Part shown: positions 21,313-32,850 of the stretch, piece after piece
How the letters are laid out: each line of letters starts with the position of its first letter
How positions within the stretch are numbered: position 1 is the first letter of the stretch
Source of the DNA: Siphonodentalium dalli
Lineage: Eukaryota > Mollusca > Scaphopoda > Gadilida > Siphonodentaliidae
Reading direction: 5' to 3'
Assembly: GCA_032622095.1 (NCBI GenBank)
Contig: CP136068.1
Span: 163,763,465-163,827,464 of the forward strand
DNA length: 64,000 nt
The notes under the pieces: generated by a model
The model's database searches: none
What the model saw: the letters and a program-made list of their open reading frames with translations, nothing else
What the model was told of the DNA's origin: nothing
Translations under genes and position numbers: made by a program

Positions 21313-22803
21313 TATTATGTCAGCTCTTGCGATTAGCCAATCAGCGTCGATATCTAGTGACGGTATATGAACCCATATTAGGTCGGTGACCTAATATGAA
21401 ATCAATATTAAGTGCTTATCCGCCATCTTGATTTTTCAGAAACTCAGTCACCTCGGGAATATTTTTGGTGTATTTTGGCGCCAAGGAAGGGGATATCTGT
21501 CGGAAATCATTTTCTATGAATTTAAAGACATAGTAACATGTACCAAAACCTGCATGCGATATATTTGAGGAATTCAAAAGACTCATAAATTAACTATCAA
21601 ACTCAATGCGTTGACGTTCAACGCCCATGACGCGTCACTGTGGCGTTACATAAGTAAATGGCCATAGACGACACATTTATCTTACCAAATTACATTGTAA
21701 TTCAATTGAGTATTTGTCACTAAAAACAAGCATTCTGATTGGCCGAGAGCGGCTAACTTTCGTTTTCGATATACCGACATCGGCCGCTTCAGCGTGATTC
21801 AAATCTGAATGTAGCACGGTCAAATTTCATCGGCGCAGAACGAGTAGGAAACGAGCACACCCGCGCGTTGTTGTCTATAGATACCGTTAATCGGCCGCTT
21901 CAGCGTGCATCACATCTGAATGTGGCACGGTACAATTTCATCGGCGCAGAACGGAGTAGCGAAACGAGCCCAACCCGCCCCACATGAAATGGTTACGGAG
22001 CAGTGTTCCGAGTAACGCAATGAACAAACCCAATGATTTGTGCACGGTGACAACGGTGAAATGAAAGACTCGATTCTTGTCATGAAAATGACTAAATGAA
22101 ACTTTTTATACAGTTTTTTTTTGCAAATTCCTCGCTAGATTGAATTACAATGTAGATAAACGTACCATGTTTCGTTGTAAATTCTGGGATTCGAGCATGA
22201 AAACAGTTTGTGAACTCGCCGGCAAGCCGGCTCGTTCACAAACTGTTTTCATGCTCGAATCCCAGAATGTACAACTCAACAGGGTATGTTTATCTCCTAA
22301 ATAAATTACAGCGACGATTAATTAAAGGGATATGCTGGATTTTGTCCACTGACATAATAAATACGTTACGGGACGCTTAGTGGTCGGATGTGGTGTCATG
22401 TGAGGCTCAGCGAGATCAATATTACGCTCGGCCTACGGCCTCGCCTAATATTGATATCACTTCGCCTCAAATGACACCATATCCGATCACTAAGCGTCCC
22501 GTAACTTATATTATTATGTCAGCTCTTGTGATTAGCCAATCAGCGTTGATATATAGTGACGGTATATAAACCCATATTGGGTCGGTGACCTAATATGAAA
22601 TCAATATTAGGTGCTTATCCGCCAACTTGTTTTTTCAGAAACTCAGTTGCCTCGGGAATATTTGTGGTGTATTTTGGCGCCAAAAAAAGGGGATATCTGT
22701 CGGAAATCATTTTCTGTGAATTTAAAGACATAGTACCATGTACCAAAACCTGCATGCGATATATTTGAGGAATTCTAAAGACTCATAAATTAACTATCAA
22801 ACT
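21313..22803. repeat. repeat and foldback block, unit 2 copies
   Basis: Holds the 0.3 kb repeat (21313-21604), the palindrome (22181-22268), the foldback element (22350-22520) and the second 0.3 kb repeat (22512-22803), in the same order as unit 1. Confidence 0.85.
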
Positions 22804-22805
22804 CT

Positions 22806-22945
22806 ATACAGTTATCGCATTGTTTCGAGGTTGACACGAGGAATTGTCAACCCGAGGAAGTCAATATCCACCAAGGCCGTAGGCCGAGGTGAATATTGAC
22901 TTCCAAGGGCTGACAATTCCTCGTGTCAACCAAGAAACAATGCAA
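22806..22945. mobile_element. foldback element, about 140 bp, intact copy
   Basis: Left arm cagttatcgcattgtttcga continues through ttgacacgaggaattg. The centre is aaggccgtaggccgag. The right arm is the complement and ends gcaataactg. This is the complete version of the element whose left arm is fused to gene copy 2 at 16084-16147. Non-coding. Confidence 0.85.
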
Positions 22946-23449
22946 TAACTGTTTTATTATATGAAACACGCTTTGATTGGAAAAGACGTTGTGACGTTGA
23001 ACGTCGCTGGGGAAAATGCTATCTACTTTCAGGTCTGATAATAAGTTATATTAACCCCTGAAGTATCTGACGTCACTCAGAACTAATATTAACCTCTTGT
23101 TTGATTAATGAGGTGAACATCATTAGATATATCGATTTTTTCATTATGTTTTAACATAGGAATTGGGAAAGAAACTTATGATCATATAATAAAACAAGTT
23201 GTCCTACTTCTGGTAATTAGCCATTGACTCAATGTGTTGGCGTTCAACGCCCATGACGCGTCACTGTGACGTTACATAAGTTAATGGCCATAGACGACAC
23301 ATTTATCTTACCAAATTACAATAAATTACAGCGATGATTAATTAAAGGGATATGCTGGATTTTGTCCACTGACATAATAAATACGTTACGGGGCGCTAAG
23401 TGGTTGAATATGGTGTCCTGTGAGGCTCAGCGATTACAATATTAGCTAA
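22946..23449. other. non-coding, partial repeat copies
   Basis: Includes acgttcaacgcccatgacgc (also at 14897 and 21620) and a partial copy of the 15626-15796 foldback (23355-23440). No gene. Confidence 0.6.
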
Positions 23450-23805
23450 CTTATAATACTGGTATATGCTTTGGTGAAACAAGCCATGGAAGGCGATTGC
23501 AATCGGGCATAGGAATGATTACGTTACGCGACTTACGGAGGTAAATTGTGGAAATATTATGTCCGAGCAAAGAAATATAAATCAGTGGACGGAACTTGGT
23601 TGTTTTTCGGTGTGTAACGTCGAGAAAGAGTATCAACGGAAGCATTCGTCAGCGAAATATGAGTTCGATGGCACCCGGCGTACGCTGGTCTGGCGTCTGG
23701 AATACGCCATAACAGACACCGAATCCGGTGTCCGAAAATGGTGGTCGTGACCCTCATCCATCCCACACAACTATATAAAGGCATTGAGCAGCTCTGACAA
23801 ATCCA
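23450..23805. repeat. 0.35 kb dispersed repeat, copy 1 (reverse)
   Basis: Reverse complement of 29840-30011 plus 30470-30570 and of 52295-52620 (shared stretches include tcaatgcctttatatagttg and gtattccggacgccagacca). Frames over it differ among copies, so it is not taken as coding. Confidence 0.75.
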
Positions 23806-23811
23806 ATTTAT

Positions 23812-24243
23812 CATAAATAGTAGACACTTTTTGACGTTATGTAGTTCGTTTGAAACATAATTATCAGTCATTGATGGCGGATAATGCGTGTATCAATAGA
23901 AAAACATATGTTTAATTAACAATAAAATTGTCTAGCATGCAGAGCGGTTCGCAAAAATACTATATGCGTCCAAGTGTGGGTACACACCATCATTTCGGGT
24001 ATCAACGCCGCAGATCGATAAGATCGGAAATGAGTCGGAATTTCTATTAAATTTATTGGGATGAGAGCAAGCTATGGTCGCTATCCGATTGAGGGAACAT
24101 TCCGCTCTGCGAAATTATGTTTTGAATAGTGGATATCACCATTTAACTGGGAGATATATAGCTTCATCTGGGGAAGATGTTCATTTATCTAAACCGCAAT
24201 TCTCTGGTTTGTGGATACACTCGGGTTTGGCGATACCACGTAC
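23812..24243. mobile_element. truncated copy of the CACCCCCGTG-ended element
   Basis: Matches the reverse complement of about 49601-49970. It ends in a diverged terminus (tttggcgataccacgtacag) at the border of a minisatellite of the same family as the one hosting the intact element at 49601-50207. The opposite arm is missing. Confidence 0.7.
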
Positions 24244-24244
24244 A

Positions 24245-24870
24245 GAGGGTTCACAACGTGGTTTACAGATTATATGCCCACAACGTGGTTTGCGGATTAT
24301 ATGAACACAATGCGGTGTACGAATTATATGCCCACAACGCGGTTTATGGATTATATGCCCGCAGCGTGGTTTACGGATTAATTACCCACACCGCGGTTTA
24401 CGGATTGTATGACTACAACGCGGTTTACGTATTACATGCCCACAGCAAGGTTTACAGATTATATGCCCACAACGCGGTTTACATATATGACCACAGCGCG
24501 GTTTACGGATTATATGACCACAACCGTCACAACGCTGTTTATGGATTATATGACCATAACGCGGTTTACGGATTATATGCACACAACATGGTTTACGGAT
24601 TATATTCCCACAGAAAGGTTTACGGATTATATGCCCGTAATGAGGCTTACTGATTATCTGCAACAACGCGGTTTGCGAATTATATGTCCACCATGCGGTT
24701 TATGAATTACATGCCCACAGCGCGGTTATTGGATTATATATGCCAACAGTTTTCTGATTATTTGCCCGCAGTGCAGTCTACGGATTATTTGCCCGCATCG
24801 CGGTTTACAGATGATATGCCCGCAGCGTGGTTTACTGATTATATGCCAACAACGCGGTTTTCGGATTATT
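24245..24870. repeat. minisatellite, 27-30 bp unit, about 21 copies
   Basis: Units based on cgcggtttacggattatatg followed by cccacaa. Unit lengths are largely multiples of three, so long Tyr/His- and Arg/Lys/Cys-rich frames stay open on both strands; these are not genes. The inverse-oriented relative is at 49335-49590. Confidence 0.9.
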
Positions 24871-25234
24871 TGCCCATGTATAGTCCACATATCCAGGATA
24901 GGTATACGTGAGTCTCTATAGCCCACCTATCCATTATACGTATAAGCGAGTGTCCGGAAATATGGGAACTCTTTGATGTTCTGATCCCTTCTAACAGGGA
25001 ACTCAATAATTTACTTGTAGACCAAATCTTCTCGGTCCACAACAGTTTGGGATATCGGTTGGCATCATTCCAACCGATACCACAATCTCTTGTGGACCAC
25101 GTGACGACTTGGTCTACATGTAAGTAGGGGTGGTCCCCAGTTCGAGATTTGCATGGTTTTTGTGATTTGTCTTTAGCCGATATCTCAATAAACATTAAAT
25201 TAATTATCCGGGAGCTCGATGGTGTAACGACACC

Positions 25235-25400
25235 TCATATTATATAGTTATCGCCCGCGATTGAGTGATACGCGGGGATTTGTCGCCCGCTCGAGACCTG
25301 GAATGTCACCTGAGGGCCGCCAGGCCAGAGGGTGACATTCCAGGTCGAGAGCGGCGATAAATCCCCGTGTCTCACGAAAACAAGAGTGACAACTGTTTTG
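25235..25400. mobile_element. foldback element, about 160 bp
   Basis: Arms: gttatcgcccgc ... gggatttgtcgcc ... gacctggaatgtcacc, with complement after the centre (gagggccgccaggcc). Arms are imperfect near the ends. Non-coding. Confidence 0.7.
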
Positions 25401-27771
25401 TTATCTGAAAAAGGAGTACACGTGCACGCACCTCCTTAAATGCAGGCATATAAGTGCGCCCGTATATTCTTTAATCAAGTTCGAAGAGTTAATTTTATGT
25501 TGGAATCCCCGCTTTATAGAAAATAAGACGTTAAGATGTTGGATCAATTAACACACCCATCATTTGCGCAGCTATTTCCCGGTCAGTTTGCTGGTCGCGT
25601 GGTGGGAATCGGTTCACGGAAAGAGGAATAAAGCAATTTCGAATTAGATTAGCCATGCGGCGAAATGTTCGGTTTCGTTTTAAATGAGCTTATAGACGCA
25701 GGTATATACGTGTTAATTTCGAGAACGCTAAATTGTGAAACTAACAAGTTTTATTCGTACACAAGAAATTGAAAACTGTTATATACAGACTGTTACGCAA
25801 CATAAGTCCCCAGTTCGCATGTAAGTAGGGCTGAATAGGTCATTGTCACATGGTTTCAAGAAAAAAGACACACAGGATCTCTCAAACGGGAAAAAGACAC
25901 CCATGGTGTCCCAATCAAGCAAAATGACACCCAGGATCTCAAAGTATCACCAAATAACTGGAGGTTTGATTATTTGTCTGCTATTAATGTTGGTCCAATT
26001 ATCAAGGATACGGAACTGCGCTGCCAGTCAGACCCAAAGCCCATTTAAATTTCGTTGATATTTCACTCCGATCACAAACAAATAATCATCATAATATTAA
26101 TAGCAGACGACTAAACAAAAGACTGTTACGCAACATAAGGATATGCTTGTGAAGTCGGAGGAATGTATAGCCAAACTGAAATTGTCAATTGATATACAAT
26201 AAGGAGTGGCTATTTTAACTTTAGAGCTTAGTACAGAAACGTATTTGTAACATAATTATGTGCATCGTGTCTGCAGTAAATACCAACTGCATAATAAGGT
26301 TTATCTATTTGTTCCACGGTATTCTTTATTGATATAAACTGGTACAATAGGAAAATTACACCTTATAACGGATTTATGTCCGAGATAACACCATTTATGC
26401 ATAGCGTGTTTTAATTGCAAATTAAAAACAACAATTATGCAAATTAGCAACTACCATAGTTCGCTATTGTTAAGAAACAGCGGGGTTTACACAATGAGTG
26501 TTTTCGGAAATTATTAGAGCTGTTAGAGAATCTCTGCACGTTGAGTACGTCGTAGTTCTATATATTATACTTAACTGTATAGGAACTGTTACATCGGAAA
26601 TCCTTTTATCGCCGGTTTGTGATGGTTCTTGACTGATTTGTGACGGTTCCTTATGATCGAAATTATATATTTTCGCGTCTTTTTGACAGTTAAAACGCAA
26701 TTCTGGAGCCATCTAGCTGATCATTCGATTAACTTTTCCATTCCCCTCACACTCGGTGGCCCAAACGAGCGCAATAATAACTAAAATTCCATTGTGTGTG
26801 TCATAACAACGACGAAAACCGCGAATTTTGATATTTGTTTGGGTTCCCTCCTGATCGAGTCGGTTCTCTTCCCATTTAATCGGTTTTATACGGGTAATAC
26901 TATGGCTAATATTTGGCAGGATAATGGTTCAAACTGACAATGTCATGAAATTAACCAAAGATAAACACAACAAAATATGCATTAAGTTGAAATTTGCACC
27001 ACTTGTCATCAATTTCTATGTATTACACTGCCTTCATATGCTTATGCAATAACCTGTGTTACGCTTATCAAAATTCATCAAGTCGCCAGCTAGTTTGAAG
27101 AATAAGGCGCTTTGCAGGCCCAACATTTCCATGTGTCAATAGCCGGTTAACTATAGTGGAATTTCATAGCGTTGGACTTAGATGGGATATATAGAGTTAT
27201 CTGTCTTGTATATTGTGCTGTCTATTTTCATAGACGCATTCTAATCAGCAAAAAGCCAAAAAATAAGAGGTTAAAAGTTCGTTGACACCCATACATTGTT
27301 CTTATTACGCAATGTATGAAGTTTATGTTGGGCATCTGCTTGCTGGATGCTGATTATATAGGTTAGGTGCTAGAAGTCGTTATTTCTGTATCGCACTTGT
27401 TCTGCTGTTCAGGGTAATCTGACCGGCAATCACTCAGGATTTGTTCTAACTCCTAAGCCTCTAGACAGTGAAGCCATGCCACTCAGATTCCTGTTTAGAT
27501 ATACCTGATTACAAGCAATCACGCAATTAATTGTATCCACTCGCCTGGGAGAGGGAATAATTGTTTTATAATAGAAAATGCTATCTTTTGTAATATTAAA
27601 TAAAATAAAAATTGGATGAAGTGAAAGCAAAAATTATTTGGTCACCCGCCTTTGACTTACTATAGCAGTCGTCACGAACATGCAAGATCGCCCCCGGGGC
27701 AACTGGTCTTGGGCATAAGTAGTCACGCATCCTCATGGATATTTCGGAATGTAAATAAGAGTACCAAACCT
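25401..27771. other. non-coding, no gene recognised
   Basis: A 19 bp direct repeat (gactgttacgcaacataag) at 25789-25807 and 26122-26140 brackets about 310 bp that contains a loose inverted repeat around gattatttgtctgctattaa. The stretch 26560-26690 recurs in inverse form at 29560-29640 (ggaaccgt and gccggt segments). No open frame resembles a known protein. Confidence 0.5.
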
Positions 27772-27775
27772 TTAA

Positions 27776-28201
27776 CCCTTTACCCAACAGAACGGCCCTG
27801 TGCCAATGCATTCTCTTATATATGCGAGTCGACCATAGGTCGCCTCGCATATATAAGAGATTGCATTGGCTTAACACATATTAAAAATGATAAAATTGTC
27901 AAAGAATGTAGAAATATATTATATAAAAGTGTTAAAAAATGTAAGAAAAAATGGTAAAAAGTGTTAAAAAAGATTTTTTTTAGGCCAATGCATTCTCTTA
28001 TATATGCGAGGCGCCCTATGGTCGACTCGCATATATAAGAGAATGCATTGGCACAGGGCATAACTGTAACCATCACAATGTGGTCAATGAACCGGTTCCA
28101 ATGATATCCATATCTGTATGGTGTTATTGAGACAGACCGAAGATATTTTAGGCTGTTGAAGCTTTATTTGGGCGTTTTTGGCCGTTCTGCTGGGTAAAGG
28201 G
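27776..28201. mobile_element. TTAA-flanked piggyBac-like miniature element, 426 bp
   Basis: TTAA at 27772-27775 and 28202-28205. Terminal inverted repeats CCCTTTACCCAACAGAACGG / complement. Inside are two long hairpins (about 27785-27867 and 27987-28060), themselves inverted relative to each other, separated by an AT-rich spacer. CCCTTT ends with TTAA duplication are typical of piggyBac elements. No transposase, so non-autonomous. The same subfamily is at 54679-55142. Confidence 0.88.
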
Positions 28202-28205
28202 TTAA

Positions 28206-29799
28206 AAGTAACTCAAAAGTGAAGTCGGGCCCATGTGTAGTCGACTCTGTATGAAGATGGCCCAATACGAAGACGACCCGATGCGAAATCGTCCTGAGAG
28301 AAGCCGGCCCGATGATTAGATAGGAATTGAATATCATTTTTAATGCGCGCGGCGGACAATTACACTTTAAGCGAACACACTATTATTACAATGTATGTAT
28401 GTACATAAGGAGGGACTTTCCTCAGTCATTGTTATAAAATCAAACTAAGGGAACAATTTCAATATATTGTTGGTGTGAAATTTCCAACCAATCTAGTGTA
28501 AGGTATGAAATTTGTAACTGTTGAAAAATTTGACCAAAGTTCTGTTTCATATTTTATTGTGCATCCCACATATACATTTCAAACAAATGTGTTTATAACA
28601 GACTAATGTAGGATGAACGAATGGGGATTGGAGCACAAGTTATAGCAACTTTGGTGGAGCTCCGAAAGTTTTGGGCATACACAAAGTAAGCACCCCTCCC
28701 TGTCCAAGCCCCACCCCGTCCACACCGCCATATCCCCCGGCCACGTTATGACATATCAATGATTCAGTTGAACGTGATTTCATAAGATATGTTCATGTCT
28801 GGCGAAAAACAAGCATAAACTTCCCTTAGGCGGGACTTTCGAGGAAGAAATATGTTGGTGCTGACATCGAAACATTGTCCCACCTGGATCGTTCAGTCAT
28901 GGCCCTGTATTGATTAAATGAATAACATCTCATAATCTCCTGAGAGTAGATTTATATTACTATTGATTATTTATATAGGCAGCCATGATTATGATATTAC
29001 ACCCGTCGGGACTTTCAATATTTAGTTTCTACCAATTAATGTCACTTACAATTATTATTAGGTATTTATTGTGTTATTTCTTAATATACCTGTTGTATTA
29101 TATGTAAATTGCATAAGCTACAGTCATTATCTGGTTTAAAATGTCAAATACACAAGACAATATTCAGCCCAAAGTGGATAAACCATTCGAATAAATCTTA
29201 TGTATAGAACCGTCACAGCCATGATTGGCTTAAAACCGTAACACGCACACGTGTTGATTACGAGGCTACTGTTCGAAATTATCAACCGCTATCGGGATAT
29301 TTTCTCACCTATTTTACAGAAGAATAACACGGGTATACTTTACATTCAGTGTTCGTGTTCAGAATGCGTTTCATATTTTATTCCCCCACCAAAAACAAAG
29401 GAATTGCGTTTACGTGGCTTGATTTTCAGTGATAACATGTTGATATTTACGCGTTAATTCGCTAATCAGCCTCTGTTCATTCAGGAAGGTATAATACATT
29501 CAAGATATCTATAAGTATGCGTGATTTTATACCGAGAATTATTATTTTTAATCATAAGGAACCGTAACAAATCAGTCAAGAGCCATCACAATACCGGCGA
29601 TAGAACGACTTTCGATGTGACAGTTCCTGCAAGGTGATATTTACTGGTAATCGCTGAGCGGTCAACAACATTCGAAATGTTTCCCTCGAGGGTAACAAGT
29701 TATTTGCGACCCGCCATGTGACGCTCTCTCAACCAATCAGACGAGAGGAGATTGGGATGAAGGATAACAAAGTATATTATATCACTACACTATATATAG
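28206..29799. other. non-coding, no gene recognised
   Basis: AT-rich sequence with an agggactttc-type motif repeated loosely (28410, 28830, 29010). The 29440-29640 part is inversely related to 26480-26700. No supported coding region. Confidence 0.5.
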
Positions 29800-29839
29800 T
29801 TATATATATCAATGTAGGTATTGCAGCTATATCTGGGAT

Positions 29840-30013
29840 TAGTTCAATGCCTTTATATAGTTGTGTTGAATGGATGAGGGTTACGACCACCCTTTTCGGA
29901 CACCGGATTCGGGTATGTTACGGCGTATTCCGGACGCCAGACCAGCGTACGCCGGATGCCATCGGGCACATATTTCGGACCACGGATGCTTCCATTGATA
30001 TTCTTTTTTGACG
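29840..30013. repeat. 0.35 kb dispersed repeat, copy 2 (interrupted)
   Basis: Matches 52295-52466. It is interrupted at TTAA 30014-30017 by a piggyBac-like miniature element, and resumes at about 30470. Confidence 0.75.
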
Positions 30014-30017
30014 TTAA

Positions 30018-30466
30018 CCCTTTCAGTGCCAGGGGCCGATGTCATCGGCCCTAATTTACCATCTGTAAAATCGGCCCTAAAAAAATAAAAAAAATTGTTA
30101 GTTTTTTTTTAGATTTTTTTGGGTTGAATTTTTGTTTAGGTATGCTTAAGCATGCTATAGCGAATTTAAAAACAAACTGGATAAAACCTATGGGGCATGT
30201 TAATACTAAAAACTATCATCAAGTATTCATAGTAATAATTTTGATGCCGATGAAAAACGTAAGATTCCCTGGCACTAAACCTACAAAATAAGTATGTAAA
30301 AGAATATAAGAACAAATTATTAAAATTGTAAAAAATAATAACAAATGATGAAAAATTGTTAGGCCAATGCATTCTCTTATATATGCGAGGCGACCTATGG
30401 TCGACTCGCATATATAAGAGAATGCATTGGCACAGGGTATATGGGTTGATACAAAAATCGGACTTG
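30018..30466. mobile_element. TTAA-type miniature element, right end lost
   Basis: Left end TTAA then CCCTTTCAGTGCCAGGGGCC. It contains the hairpin at about 30361-30435. The right terminal repeat is missing: sequence passes from aaaaatcgga straight into the host repeat. The undisturbed TTAA site is at 52467-52470 in the paralogue. Confidence 0.78.
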
Positions 30467-30619
30467 ACAGCTGATTTATATTTCTTCGTTCGGACATAAT
30501 ATGACATCAATTTACCTCCGTACGTCTGGTAACATTGGTTTGCGATCGCATGCTATGGCTTGTTTCAGCATAAGCATACACCAGTGTATGCATTTATGTG
30601 CTAACATATGATAATTTCA

Positions 30620-31460
30620 GTTTTAAAAAGTTGAATCTTTCAGTCAAGCTGCTAATTCATATCATTACTATCCAATATATGAGACTAATTCATATCATTA
30701 CTATCCAATATATGAGACTAATTCATATCATTACTATCCAATATATGAGACTAATTCATATCATTACTATCCAATATATGAGACTAATTCAAATCATTAC
30801 TATCCAATATATGAGACTAATTCCAATGTATAATGGAAACTGTTGCTTCATTTATCAGGTTATTTGCAATAAATTTATTTAAGGATTATTCCTGATGCGG
30901 GGGTCTGTTTAAGACGGATTCCAGGGAATGGGGCGGAACGTTCTCTTCATGGATAGCCTGATTCCAGTGGATGGGGCGGGTCGTTGTCCCAAGGATGGAC
31001 AAAATAACCACATACACATATCTGCATACTCAACTTTATTTTGTGCGATTTTTGAAATGTACAATAAATTATTTCCAGGTTATCAAATAATTATTTTTAA
31101 ATATGATCTCGTTTGGTAAATATACGTGGTTATGTAGGCTCTGCGTCGATCCAGAAATCAGAAATGTCTTGCTATATGTTGGATTGTAGGTGCTTTTTCT
31201 CTGTAACAAGATTGTTTTTCTCTGTAAAACAAGATTGTAGAAGATTAAGAATATATATGTATATGTCTAATCAGCTGTGATTTATTTTCGAACGAAAATT
31301 GATTTAGTTTCTCACATCCAGGTCCGGATGAAGAGCGACAAATCTGAAAAGTTCAACGATATCGGATGATGATACTAAACTATGAAATGGACACCGGTGT
31401 GTGTGTGATCATACATGTAGGATTCATGACCAGAAACCCACTTCACCAATCAAGTGCTAA
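30620..31460. repeat. 0.7 kb dispersed segment, copy C (reverse orientation)
   Basis: Reverse complement of 13880-14560, closest to 52660-53290. Includes the expanded 33 bp array below. Confidence 0.75.
30655..30820. repeat. 33 bp tandem repeat, five copies
   Basis: Unit ctaattcatatcattactat followed by ccaatatatgaga. The paralogues at 14500, 21225 and 52690 have one unit, so it expanded only here. The 33 bp period keeps a frame open (11-residue repeat) without being a gene. Confidence 0.9.
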
Positions 31461-31644
31461 ATGCACCAATGCGAATGCCAAAATAATAGCGTAGAAGCAT
31501 CACTTCGGCGTAGAAAATAACCTCATATAGGAAACTTCATTTACGACTGCCATCTTGGAAGCCATCCTCAATAAATAAAGGTTCACATGGATGCAAAGTT
31601 TAGTTGGGCTTGAATGTAGAACTTTAGTATTTGCTACAGACGAA

Positions 31645-31724
31645 TGGTCGACTCGCATATATAAGAGAATGCATTGGCACAGGGTACATGGGTTGATACA
31701 AAAATCGACCTGGCACTCAAAGGG
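31645..31724. mobile_element. fragment of TTAA-type miniature element
   Basis: Half of the hairpin (gtcgactcgcatatataaga) followed by the right terminus cctggcactcaaaggg and TTAA. The left part is absent. Confidence 0.75.
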
Positions 31725-31808
31725 TTAAATCTGTATTGGCATTATGAGCAAAATCTCAACTGTCCCCAAAATTGCAATAAAATAGTTTTGTTCGTGGTAG
31801 TGTTTTTT

Positions 31809-31863
31809 TTATGTGTTGCCACTTGGCACGATTGTCGCAATCATGCCAGGTGGCAACACATAA
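31809..31863. repeat. short palindrome, about 55 bp
   Basis: ttatgtgttgccacttggca and its near-complement, with a short centre. In the paralogue near 53940 only a decayed half remains. Confidence 0.7.
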
Positions 31864-32297
31864 GAAAATACCGAGATATGTTGAGGGCTCGTCCATGCAG
31901 GGATAACATATATTTTCCGAAATCCGTGCCAGCGTAAATGCAGTTATAATCGAACAGTTTGTACACTGTGCTTTATGGTAAATTTGTCTTCAAACTTTTT
32001 CGCTTATAACTCGTAACCTTAATCTGAATAAGAGTCAATTCTTATAATTTAATCCCACCAGTGGTAAAAAAAAAAGTATAGAATTCACCAATCTATTTCC
32101 ATCGCTATCAGCAATTATATCTTGGGGAAACAAACACATGTCAATCATGAAGAGAAAGTTGATTTTGATCATTTTCATTGTTCGCCCATTTGCAATACAA
32201 CATTCTGGCACCGTGCAAACACGTCTGCATGTGGTCCCTACTATGCTTTCTGGAAGAGTGGCCGACGCCGAGTACGGTTATCGAGAAATAACCTTAA

Positions 32298-32540
32298 CCC
32301 TTTTATAACGGGAGCTGCGCTGATGCAGCATTAAAGACCATGTACCAGTCCATTATCTTATATATGCGAATTTCTTATCTATAGGAGGATACACTTGCTC
32401 AGAAGGTAAAGGTAAATATTGTTAGGCCAATGTATTCTCTGACATATGCCATGCTCCCTATACGACAGACTCGCGTATCTAAGATAATGCATTGGTACAG
32501 GGGCTTCGCTCAATTTCAGGAAGCTCCAGTCATATAAGGG
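32298..32540. mobile_element. old TTAA-type miniature element, copy 3 side
   Basis: Begins after TTAA (32294-32297) with CCCTTTTATAACGGGAGCTG; ends ggaagctccagtcatataaggg. It contains diverged versions of the hairpin pair. The counterpart at 55638-55885 sits at the same place relative to gene copy 4, so it predates that duplication. Confidence 0.75.
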
Positions 32541-32544
32541 TAAA

Positions 32545-32850
32545 TATGTGTACGTACACCAACTCAGTATATATGTATACGTACACCAACTCAGTATATA
32601 TGTGTACGTACACCAACTCGGTATATACATGTACGTATGCGCGTGTATGTACATTAACTCATACTTTATAACTAGGTGTATATGTGTACGTAAACCAACT
32701 CGGTATATATGTGCGAGTACGTACCCAAACTCGGTATATATGTGCGTGTACGTACACCAACGCATATGTATGTGAACGTACCCTAACTCAGTATACATGT
32801 GTACGTGCACCAACTCAGTATATGTGTATACATACCCTAACTCAGTATGT
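32545..32850. repeat. minisatellite next to the stop codon of gene copy 3
   Basis: Units around gtgtacgtacaccaactcag and tatata, on this strand the complement of the array after copies 1 and 2. It overlaps the last codons of copy 3. Confidence 0.85.

Larger units (their letters stand above)
16148..22873. repeat. tandem duplication, unit 2
   Basis: Direct duplicate of 1861-16147 without the LINE. It ends inside the foldback element at 22806-22945, at the base after ccacca, exactly where the junction at 16147 leaves that element. One or two bases are shared at the junction. Confidence 0.9.

Noticed and set aside
24177-24666. 158-residue and 94-residue open frames rich in Tyr/His and Arg/Cys
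   Set aside because: They are translations of a minisatellite whose unit is mostly a multiple of three; frames stay open on both strands.
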